Source: Owenia fusiformis (lineage: Eukaryota > Annelida > Polychaeta > Sabellida > Oweniidae). Taken from it: 64,000 nucleotides of DNA. The notes below the pieces were generated by a model. The model saw nothing but the letters and a program-made list of their open reading frames with translations. It was not told where the DNA came from and did no database searches. Location: assembly GCA_903813345.2 (NCBI GenBank), contig CAIIXF020000004.1:26847985-26911984 (forward strand). The letters run 5' to 3'. The position numbers were made by a program, and so were the translations under genes. This document shows, piece by piece, positions 44,297 through 54,209 of this stretch (its first letter is position 1; each line of letters starts with the position of its first letter).

Positions 44297-44483
44297 AAGA
44301 GGGGGAGAAACCCCAGGATTCAAAGATGACATATGCTTATAATGTAAATCTGTATTGAGATGACATCGTCGCTGATTGGTTTAACGAGTCGATCGTTGAT
44401 TGATCTAGTACTTCCGGGAAAGGAGGTGCGCGAAAGAGGAAATCGTAGGTCATCAATCGAATCATGGGGTTTTCCCTCCTCTT
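44297..44483. mobile_element. Mutator-like MITE, copy 2
   Basis: 187 bp with the same ends as 4448-4678 and the same interior (TCAAAGATGACAT, CTGATTGGTTTA, GGAGGTGCGCGAA). It is flanked by GATCTAAAG (44288-44296) and GATCGAAAG (44484-44492), a 9-bp duplication with one change. Confidence 0.82.
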
Positions 44484-44559
44484 GATCGAAAGGACAGCCC
44501 CTTAATTACATGTTGCATGCTTATAAAGTATATCTCAATCCCAGTCTATTCTCTCTGGT

Positions 44560-45070
44560 CTGGTCATGTGTATTTCATCATTTTTCAAACATCCAGAGCA
44601 GACAAACAAACTATTTCATCCGTCTGCTACTGCTTATTCCCAATTCTTCTCACTTGAATTTGAATGAACTATGTACTTCATTTTCTGTTCATTTTATTTC
44701 TTGATAATTCCACTCCATTCCCTCTAAAATTTGAATGAACCTGTCTGATTTTCTTGCATTTCTATACAATTTAGAGTGTGAACTACATGCCTGTTTACTT
44801 TATTTCTTGCTAATTCCACTCCTTTCCCTTTAAAATTTGAATGAACTGTCTGATTTTCTTGCATTTCTATACAATTTAGAGTGTGAACTACATGCCTGTT
44901 TACTTTATTCCTTGCTAATTCCACTCATTTCTCTCTAAAATTTGAATGAAGTGTTTGATTTTCTTGCATTTCTATACCATTGAGAGTCTTTACCACATGC
45001 CTGTTTACTTTATTCCTTGCTGATTCCACTCTTTTCCACTCTATTTTTCATTTCAAAACATGACCTCCAT
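44560..45070 (-). repeat. Tandem-core family, inverted copy with hairpin and three cores
   Basis: On the minus strand: AAAATAGAGTGGAAAAGAGT, three cores, then AGCAGACGGATGAAATAG and TTTGTCTGCTCTGG. The hairpin pair AGCAGAC/GTCTGCT is intact. Confidence 0.82.
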
Positions 45071-45474
45071 GACATTTTTCCGATGCTAATCTAATCGAAT
45101 GCTATGCAAAGTGACATGACTTACACCTATAAATCACATGGCTCAATGTACCAAATGTTAGATCTGGCTCAATAATTGCACTTAATAATGAAATTATAAT
45201 TGCATAAAAAATAATTCCCTTTAGAGAGAGGAGACACTTGATACCAGACTTTGCTGCTACGGCTATATGAAAAGAAGTGAAAATCATTGGATCAATGATG
45301 CTATAGACGTGCATTCATTAATTTTAGGTGTAGACCTTAAAAATCACCAACCAAGTTTTGCACCTACAAGATAACACATTTCCTTATGGTTCATTACTCA
45401 GTACAATAAACAGCTGAAAATGAATCGGAAATATAAAACAACTGAAAGGTTACAGATTTTTATCAAAATCTATC

Positions 45475-45640
45475 AATGGAACACCTCCGTAAGTAGAACA
45501 CCTCCAGAAATGGAATACTTTTCAAAGTCCTGTTCCCTATAAGCTTAATGTAAAAAATGTATTTCTGTAAGTAGAATACTTTCCAAGATGAACACTACAT
45601 TGTCAAAGGTGTTCCACTTACACAGGTTTTAATGCATGTT
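45475..45640. repeat. Pogo-like MITE fragment
   Basis: GGAACACCTCCGTAAGTAGA to GTGTTCCACTTACACAGGTT; the same family as 32180-32345. Confidence 0.6.
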
Positions 45641-45649
45641 CTAACAATA

Positions 45650-46385
45650 TGTGATTACTATGTCTTAACTGCATCACATTAAGGTATGGATCTCCTGTAG
45701 AAATTATCACTGTATACATAAAAAATATCTTACAAGAATTTATGTTAGTTTCACAGTAAATTGAATTTTCTTATTGGGTAATTAAGAGGTGAAGTCTCGC
45801 AAATTGCTCGGATATAACCGAACAAAAGGAAGATTCACATGCATTTTCTTGAAAAATTGTGTATCCAATAAATATATATAAAGTTTATATCTTTAATAAT
45901 AGGCACATCAATGTATATATTTATTTAATTAAATAATAAAAATGTTAATACACCTCTCTTATGATTACAGGAACTCCCTAGATTATCAAGTTTATTTAAC
46001 TTACCTATAATGGCAGCGTAATCGTGGAAAAGGCATCAATATTGTTGGCACGACAGCAACATCAGATGAACAGCAAATATGAAAAAAGATAAGACAAATA
46101 ATAATTATTGTTTTGAAATTATTTATTCAATACCTATTTTAATCTTTTGAATAGCAGCAATATGAAAATAAACAATACAGAATATAATTGTATTATAGTT
46201 ATATATTCAGTAAATATATTCGTAAAAACAAATAACAAATATATATGTACATATATTTTCTATAATTTTAGGGCTTTATAAAGTAAAATTAATAGACCTG
46301 AAAAAAGGTAATTAATTCTGTCATATCATCCTGGCATTTATTCTAACATGACTGCCATTCATATTATTTATGGGCACCCTTATCG
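45650..46385. other. Intergenic, nothing recognised
   Basis: AT-rich DNA without gene or repeat signals that I can name. Confidence 0.35.
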
Positions 46386-46389
46386 AAAA

Positions 46390-46560
46390 ATCAAGATGGT
46401 CATGTTTTAAAATGCAAAATAGAGTGAAAAAGAGTGGAATCCGCAAGGAATAAAGTAAACAGGCATGTAGTCAACACTCTAAATTGTATAGAAATGCAAA
46501 AAAATTAGACACTTCATTCAAATTTTAGAGAGAAATAGTGTGCAAAAGGCATGACTGTTT
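46390..46560 (+). repeat. Tandem-core family, single-core copy
   Basis: TCATGTTTTAAAATGCAAAA, GGAATCCGCAAGGAATAAAG, CTAAATTGTATAGAAATGC and TTCAAATTTTAGAGAGAAA in the usual order. Confidence 0.75.
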
Positions 46561-47504
46561 TCTCAGGGCGTAGCTGAAAATGAGAAATATTATCCTCAGT
46601 TATAATTACTCAGCTGTCAAGAGAAACAAATTATGTCAATGCGTCATTAATTCTACCTTTCATACTGTTTGATAGACCTTATCACAGAAAGTGAAATGTC
46701 AAATATTTTAAAATAAAAATCAAGGGAAAAAGGGAAGGAAATCAGAAAATGATTTTTTCAAAAAAATCAAAATTGTAATACTCTCATATTCTAAAAATAT
46801 CAAATAGTTGAAAATAGATGAAATAGCAAGGAATAAAGAAAAGATATGTATTCAAGACTTTAAATGAATGAGTATACCTGTATACATAAATAAATAGAAA
46901 TGCTCAATAATCTGACAGTTTATACAAAATTCAGAACAAATGGAATGGAAAAAGCGAGCTGATGGGGTTATATTAATATATCCCTACATTGTTCAACGGA
47001 GATAATTATCTCTATTTCAAAAAACATCAGTCGCGACTTATCGAGAAATCATTTTACAGAATAAACATGAGTGTGAGAGTAAGATTATTTGCATAGATCA
47101 AAACAACACTCTCTGTTTAATCATAGACATTGAACGAGTTTGAACGAGATATAAATCATAGCCTGTCAGTTATGATGTCGTATTTGCGTACATCAATTAG
47201 ATCCTGGATTATGTTTAACACCGTAGCTTCCGTCAAAGGCTGCGTATGACGATTATCTAGAATTGCGTGACATATAAACAACAAAGTACCCAGTAAGAGA
47301 ATAATTTAATTAATTAAGGTTTAATTTAACTAATTTTAACATGAAATATGATAAAACTGGTAAAAGCATTTTATTTTTCTCAAATTGGTACAAATGAATT
47401 TTCTAAATTGAATCCATGATAAAAGTGAATCCAAAGATTTAGTTGGATGAATGTCATCCAGACGTAATTAATCAAATATCACTGTGAGTGAAATATCAGA
47501 GGGT

Positions 47505-47675
47505 CAACTTTTAAAATGCAAAATAAAATAGAAAAGAGAGGAATCGGCAAGGAATAAAGTAACCAAGCTTGAAGCCAAGACACTTAATTGTATAGAAATC
47601 TGAGAAAATTAGCCACTTCTTTCAAATTTTAGAGAGAAATGGAGTGAAATAAGCATGAGCAGACGGATATATATT
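47505..47675 (+). repeat. Tandem-core family, single-core copy with 3' end
   Basis: The usual order of blocks, ending GAAATAAGCATGAGCAGACGG. Diverged in the middle (GAAGCCAAGACACTTAATTG). Confidence 0.75.
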
Positions 47676-47794
47676 TTCCATGGCTTAAGCATTTTAACTG
47701 GAAATCATTCCACCTAAACACTTTAGCCATTAGTAATATGTAGGATGCTCTAATAAATGAGTAATGGACCTATACGGAACTGATAATGACAGCC

Positions 47795-47955
47795 ATACAT
47801 GCATGTTTAAAATGCAAAATTAAAAACGAGTGAAATCAGCAAGGAATAAAGTAAACAGGCATGTCGTTAAGTCTCTAAATTGTATAAAAATGCAAAAAAA
47901 TAAGACACTCCATTCAAATTTAGGAGAGAAATAATGTAAAGAATGGCGTGATCAG
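47795..47955 (+). repeat. Tandem-core family, single-core copy
   Basis: ATGTTTAAAATGCAAAATTA, GAAATCAGCAAGGAATAAAG and CATTCAAATTTAGGAGAGAA. A mariner-like end (GATGCTCTAATAAATGAGTA) lies just upstream at about 47748. Confidence 0.7.
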
Positions 47956-48481
47956 AAACAAAATTATCAAAGTCAGACATTTCACCAAAGTTGATATCAA
48001 AATGGGAATACCACTCCAAATGGAAGTCTAGACTGTAATGGAAAAACAAAAAACAAGTCAACAAGACCAATCCAATTTTTCATCCATTTAAAAAACGATG
48101 ACAGCAAGATCATCAGCTCAGAGTGCCGTAATATATCAATATGTCATATTTTTGAAGTATGATTTCCGCACGTTAAAATATAAAATGCCATACAGATGGC
48201 ATCTTGGAGTTTGGTTATTTCGCAATACAGCAATGGAACTGGAGTGGGAGTTGATCCATCCCAAAAGTTATTAGCTCCAAATTGCTTTTTTGTCAAACGG
48301 TTCCGTTATGTATGAGTACTACGCTTAGCGTTTATTTGAATTAGCTTCTTAAAAGAGTTTTGTCGACACTGTTTTAGTTTAAGAGCAACCTCTGAACTCA
48401 GCAAGCCAACTAGATCTTGTCATTGAAAGATAGACGATTAACGGTAATTATCAATAGACGGTAATTTTCTTCAAAATATAT

Positions 48482-48790
48482 TTACAAGTGTAAGCTTATG
48501 TGCATTAATTTCAATGTGTTTCTTTTTCGTTGTTGATTGGTTGAGAAAATGTCAGTGTGTTTTGAATTGAATTTACAACCTGGAATGTGTGGGCCATTAC
48601 CATTGGGAGGGAGACGAGGCTTATTCTTAACCGTAAAACTATCATTTAAGTGTTCAGAGGTTAATTTAGAAATATCCCCTACACTCAGGGTTATAAATAC
48701 ATTGATCTCCCCAACATTAAAGCAAGTGGGCACAGCACCCAACTGAGATTTTAAAATCAGTCTTGCACACATCTGAAAATCCATTTATAC
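48482..48790 (-). other. Unassigned open stretch, 100 codons
   Basis: Non-repetitive frame with GAVPTCFNVGEINVFITLSV and KPRLPPNGNGPHIPGC. Balanced composition makes it more protein-like than most open stretches here. No family is recognised, and the overlapping plus frame (48537-48746) is equally open. Confidence 0.22.
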
Positions 48791-48954
48791 CAACTTGAAA
48801 TTGAGATAAACTATGAAAACAGGCATATTTTGACCAACTTTGGTCCATATTATGAAAATGAGAATTTTGAACCGACCTGAGAAAAAATCCTGTGGAGAAC
48901 ACTGAAATATATACAACCATATACACCATGCAGAGAGAAGTCAAAACCCATGAA

Positions 48955-49307
48955 TGATGAGCATGCCAAGGGAGAATGGAGCATTGACTATGACACTGAT
49001 AACATTATACACATTTTGATGAATATAAATGAATCCTATGGGGCTGATCTAATTCTCCAGAATGTCATTGGCCAAGAATAATCATCTCTGCGATCCCCTG
49101 AATCATGTACAATTATTGACAATGCTATTAGTGATAAATGAGGTTAAGGTCAAGGTCACTGGTACAGAGCCATCAAGAGGGATCACAGCCACATACTTCC
49201 TTTTAAGTGGAGATGAGATGAAACCACTTGAGTCAGACTATGTTGCACTTTATGTCAAGGCTTATGAGAGTACACACCCTTCTATTAATTTCTTTAAGTG
49301 GTCTTAA
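48955..49307 (+). pseudogene. Possible decayed exon, SKICH-like end
   Basis: One frame reads NDEHAKGEWSIDYDTDNIIH and then stops. A second frame reads PSRGITATYFLLSGDEMKPL and then SDYVALYVKAYESTHPSINFF to TAA at 49305. The second part loosely follows a SKICH-type pattern (YxL...PxxDxVxLYxxxxxS...FxW). Frame change and stops argue for a relic; the assignment is tentative. Confidence 0.28.
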
Positions 49308-49346
49308 AATTATCAATGACAATGACAATAGAAAAGGTTGCACAAA

Positions 49347-49476
49347 AGGGAGGTTAAGATTAGCGTAAAAATATACGTATACCTATCCCTATCCGTATGT
49401 TTGTAAGGGAGGTCAGTTGCAAACATACGGATAGGGATAGGTATACATACAATTTTACGCTAATCTTAACCTCCCT
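49347..49476. repeat. Palindrome, arms about 55 bp
   Basis: AGGGAGGTTAAGATTAGCGT is mirrored by ACGCTAATCTTAACCTCCCT. The arms continue through GTATACCTATCCCTATCCGT and its complement around a loop of about 15-20 bases. It looks like a foldback MITE or hairpin source. Confidence 0.85.
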
Positions 49477-49534
49477 ATTGTAATGTATTACACTTAGAGC
49501 AGTATAGATCAAGAAATGTTTATCACATCTATGA

Positions 49535-49975
49535 ATATGCCTTTTAATCAGATCAAAAAATGTGCTTTTTAATCAGATCAAAAATGTGCCGTTTAATCAA
49601 ATCAAAGAAAGTGCCTTTTTATCAAATCAAAGAATGAGCCTTTTTATCAAATTGAAGAATGTGCCTTTTTATCAAATTCAAGAATGTGCCTTCTTATCAA
49701 ATTGAAGAATGTGCCTTTTTGTCTAATCAAAGAATATGCCTTTTTATCAAATTGAAGAATGTGTCTTTTTATCAAATTGAAGAATGTGCCTTTTTATCAA
49801 ATTAAAGAATGTGCCTTTTATCAAATTGAAGAAATGTGCATTTTCATCAAATCAAAGAATGTGCCTTTTTATCAAATTTAAGAATGTGCCTTTTTATCAA
49901 ATTGAAGAATGTGCCTTTTTATCAGATCAAAGAATGTGCCTTTTTATCGGATCAAGAAATGTGCTTTACTCAATA
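49535..49975 (+). repeat. Minisatellite, 24-26-bp unit
   Basis: About 17 copies of TTTTTATCAAATTGAAGAAT plus GTGCC with small length changes. Confidence 0.92.
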
Positions 49976-50164
49976 ATTTTTTCCTCATTTTTCTAAAGAA
50001 GTTACTCTCTTAATCCAACAGGTATCTAGGATTTCCATGGATAGACAATGGATTAGGAATGGATTAATTAATTGCACAAGTGACATAATATTGCAAATAA
50101 ACTCATAACTAAAAACATTTGAATTACATAATTTTTTGTGGATATAATTTAATTATATGCATAG

Positions 50165-50380
50165 AACCTTGGCTTAATGACGGAAAATTGTTCACTTGAG
50201 AGAACTTTTAACTTACAAAGGCTTTTCACTATTAAAAGAGAGGTGTTCTCTGTTGACGAGTACCAATCTAGTGATGTAGTCTTTTAAGAGGGGTGTTCTC
50301 TTTAGAGAGGTGTTCACTTTAAAAGGGGGTTTACCTCAGAGAAGTGTTCTCTTTCTGTAGACAAGAGTCAATTAACAATT
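50165..50380. repeat. Pogo-like MITE fragment
   Basis: Words GAGAGGTGTTCTCTGTTGA, GAGAGGTGTTCACTTTAAA and GAGAAGTGTTCTC; related to the 29727 and 52614 elements. Confidence 0.5.
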
Positions 50381-50384
50381 TAGT

Positions 50385-51415
50385 GCTGTGTTAAATTAGC
50401 CATCTATTTTTATATTATTTTTATGGAGATGTTCATAAGGCAATCACTGATTGGAGCCCACACACATTAGCAAATTCATTCAACATAAAAATCAGCAATT
50501 TTATTTTATTAACGTAATTATTGCCACTAAATTACTTTACTGGATCCTCTTTGATACCAGTTATCAGTATATTAAAAAAAACACCCACTTTTCCTAGATA
50601 TACAGTAGATTAAGGTACGCATTCTAATTGTTTCGGTTTGCACCTTAAAAGAGCGCTTCATCTACACTTCATAAGTAAAATTTAATCCTTCGATCTAGCT
50701 GTTAGCCAATCAGAATAGGTAAATAAAAAATCAGCTATCAAATCAGATTGCAGTAAATGATTTGATGTTTTTACATCCAATATGCAGTAAAATATTCAAA
50801 TCGTTGATTTTACATTTGAGTAAGCCTTTGAATATAGACTATGAGCAAAAAAGACAAAGTCATAGGGCGTTTCCTGTATCTATTTTTACTTAAAATGACA
50901 TAATTAACTTGACAGCTTATTTACTGAGTGTTCATTGAAGCAAAAATTTGCAAACATAAGATAGCAGTTAATTGCATTTTAATTGCATTTTAAATACTTA
51001 ATTACAACTGTTAATGTGATATACAGTGACATTATCCAACAATGTTTATCTCAAAGGATGAAGTTCTGAAAATTATTTATAGGATCGTTATGTAAATCGA
51101 ACAGCAGAAGAATGACTGTATTGCAAAACAGCTTAATTTGTGTTTTCCCAGCCAGGGGTCTCTTCATTTCATCATAGATAAGCTTCGCTCAAGTCTGCCT
51201 TTTCCACACATTTTTTCTCAAAATATGGACAAATTTTGTACCTGAAAAACTTTCTGGTAGATTTGTCTATTTTAACAACATTTTTTTATTCCTTGCTCAT
51301 TGGCTCTATCTCTATTTTTCATTTAACAAGATAATCTGATTTGATTAATGGAGAATAAATTAGAGGGGTATATTTTGACAACCCCTTATAGCACTAGCCA
51401 AAAGTGAATGTAGAC
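50385..51415. other. Intergenic, nothing recognised
   Basis: AT-rich DNA. No coding, RNA or clear repeat signals. Confidence 0.35.
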
Positions 51416-51419
51416 ATGC

Positions 51420-51680
51420 TGAATTAAAGTCAATTGCATCCCCAAGTTAAGTCAATTGCATCTCCATATTAAGTCAATTGCATCTCCATGTTAAGTCAAT
51501 TGCATCCCCATGTTAAGTCAATTGCATCCCCATGTTAAGTCAATTGCATCTCCATGTTAAGTCAATTGCATCCCCATGTTAAGTCAATTGCATCTCCATG
51601 TTAAGTCAATTGCATCTCCATGTTAAGTCAATTACATCCCCATGTTAAGTCAATTGCATCCCCATGTTAAGTCAATTGGA
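51420..51680 (+). repeat. Minisatellite, 22-bp unit
   Basis: Twelve copies of TTAAGTCAATTGCATCYCCATG, with C/T exchange at one position as the main difference. Confidence 0.93.
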
Positions 51681-51905
51681 GAGAGTCTTGGTAGAATCCA
51701 TTTCAATAGTAAGAATCACTGGTGATCCACTCGATTACGCTGGTTACCAAAATGATTCGTTTTGGTAACAAAATGTCGGAACGTCGAAGGTACGATTTTT
51801 CTCTTTTCCTTATTTCACACGTTGTAGGCAGAATTCCCACGACATTTTTTAACACAAACGTGTATCAATATCATATGATTAAGAAAATGTACATATGTCC
51901 GAACA

Positions 51906-52063
51906 AATAGTTCAGAAGACAACAGAATCGTTGATTTAATTCTTCACTTAAGTTACATAAACAGTTTTTCGAAAAACAGTCAAGATCTGTACTTTTAACC
52001 AAAACCGTTTATGTAACTTAAACAAGGAATTAAATCGACGATTCCGTTGTCTTCTGAGCTATT
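51906..52063. repeat. Palindrome, arms about 55-60 bp
   Basis: TAGTTCAGAAGACAACAGAA at the left is mirrored by TTCCGTTGTCTTCTGAGCTA at the right, with ATCGTTGATTTAATTC and TTAAGTTACATAAAC also paired. The loop is about 45 bp. Confidence 0.83.
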
Positions 52064-52069
52064 TTTTCG

Positions 52070-52600
52070 CAAACATGAACGTTTTCTAAAACAGGACATT
52101 GGGCTTGCTTTTTAGAACTTTTTGTTTCTTCTATTAACCCCCTCATAGCTTACTAAGTATCCTATTATTTTGTGAGTGATATCAGTTTTATCCATGAGTA
52201 GAGATGTGTCCTAGGTACTAACAATATTATTTATTCCTGTGACTGCTTCAAAAAACAACAAACGGTACCATGGGGCATTTGAATAGTACCTTTGAGCATT
52301 TGAGTAATACCTTTGGGCATTTCAAAAGTACCCTTGTGAATTCTAATTGCAACATATACTCTAACTGCCTCCTATAAATTATTTACTTCAAAATGATATT
52401 TCATCTGGGGTACTATTAATTATTCAAAAGTGAGTTGGCGTGTTCCTAGCTAAGAATTGCATGTACTCAAACCATGAACAAGTAATATTACATCCTCTTT
52501 TGATCAAGAAAGACTATGCAGTTTTAGAATGTTGTAGTACTTGTAGGTTTGTAGTATGAGGGAGAGGCTCACAGGGGGTTCAGCAAGTTTAAATAAATGT
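52070..52600. other. Intergenic, nothing recognised
   Basis: AT-rich DNA with a minor repeat of ACCTTTGAGCATTTGAGTA near 52260-52330. Confidence 0.35.
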
Positions 52601-52613
52601 ATATACAGTAAAA

Positions 52614-52921
52614 CCGTGTATATTGAACATTTTTTTTACCGAGAAAAACGTTCAGTGTTAGTACATCCCCAAAATGCAATCTGATTTTCTACACCGTTTC
52701 AGTGCCAAATTTCGGTGCGGTTTCGGAACCAATTGGAGTCCCGTGGCAAATTTTGGTGCCAGAACAGTGCCAGAGCGGCACCAAATTATATTGGCTGTGT
52801 AGGTGTTCACTATAGTTTACAACAGGGATGGTAATTTATAAAGAAATCAACTGAGAATGTACTGTTACGGAGGAAGGGTGTTCATTTGAGATGGGTGTTC
52901 ACTAGAGACAAGTTTTACTGT
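52614..52921. mobile_element. Pogo-like MITE with a nested insertion
   Basis: TA, CAGTAAAACCGTGTATATTG ... GACAAGTTTTACTG, TA. Compared with the 29727-29904 copy, about 140 bases are inserted after GTTCAGTGTTAGT (about 52661-52800); the insert has its own palindromic words (CAGTGCCAAATTTCGGTGC). Confidence 0.68.
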
Positions 52922-52924
52922 ATT

Positions 52925-54110
52925 AGTTTTATTCCCTGCTATTTCTGTAACATTTTGGTAAGGCAAAATACCTTTCCTCATTTCACCTCACCTAACCTCA
53001 CAAGTAAATGTTAAAACGTAGGCAATAATATTGTATTGTATGTTTATATATGGAATAAATGAGAAATAAAAAAAAATAAAAAAAGTAAATGTAAAAATTG
53101 GATTCTGGTGAATATGTACTTAAACAGGATAAAGAGCATCGTGAGTGACAAAATGAAATTAGATTTGCCCCAAATTGACGTATACATTCAGACATTCCCA
53201 TATAAGTCTAAATCAAATCAACGCTTTTTTCTGGTCAATAGCCACTAAAGTAATTAAATTCTATGCTTTAATTGTGTCATTTTGGCTTTTGTGTAAATAT
53301 TCTTATTGACAAGTCAATTGACGGCATTTAAGTCTGCAGAGAGAGAGTTTTGATTAGCCTAGTGTTTTGACAACATTAGGCCACTTATTAACAATATTAG
53401 GCTGCGTATTAACAACATTAGGCTGCTTATTAGTAACATTAAGTTAGTATACAGACAGGGATCTTGCTTTACATAAAAGTCAATACAAAGATATAAGACC
53501 CTTTTTTGAAATGAGAATTGATCAAATAGTGAGAATAGTTCCACTATTTTATGAATTTGATTTGACCCAAATTTATGCCCGGCATATATATAAATTATTA
53601 TTTATATATATAAAGGGTGTTATATTTGTTTTTTTGAAAACTATCCCTCATTTAATCTCCCTGTATTTTGCATACTGCAGATTTGGTTCGTTCTTGCAAA
53701 TGAGTCAAAGAAGACAGTTTCCCAGCATTCTTTCACAATATTTTGACGGGCACTGAACAATTTGGAGATAATACTACTATAATGTTCAGTTCATCTTTTG
53801 ACCAAGTATCAGTTTCTGAGATGAACATTATGGTAATCTCATTACCAAATTGGTGCAAAGCCAGTCAAATGAAAATCAAAAGGTATTCTGGTTGCTATTC
53901 CTCCTTGAAAAGCGGTATTGGTTTTATGGAAATGTCTCAGAGTTCAATGTTCTGGTGAACAAGATGGGATGAGTATAATAAAGCACATGTAATGAACTAA
54001 TGGAACTTAAAAGTATTGTTTACCCTTTTCAAGAAGTGTGTGTCATCTTCACTCTTCAGATACAAGATAATTGTTTGATCTAGCCTTACGTCTTACGAAG
54101 TATATAGTCA
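52925..54110. other. Intergenic, nothing recognised
   Basis: Short ATTAGGCTGCTTATTAACA repeats near 53375-53440. A few open stretches of 60-80 codons have no family signal. Confidence 0.35.
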
Positions 54111-54121
54111 CAAAATAATAA

Positions 54122-54205
54122 CATGACATGTGACCCTGTTTTGACCAATCATACAATTGAAAGCTTGACATGTGACCCTGTTTTGACCAATCATACAATT
54201 GCAAG
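54122..54205 (+). repeat. 42-bp direct duplication
   Basis: GACATGTGACCCTGTTTTGA and CCAATCATACAATTG are repeated at 54124 and 54167 with one change. Confidence 0.85.
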
Positions 54206-54209
54206 CTTG

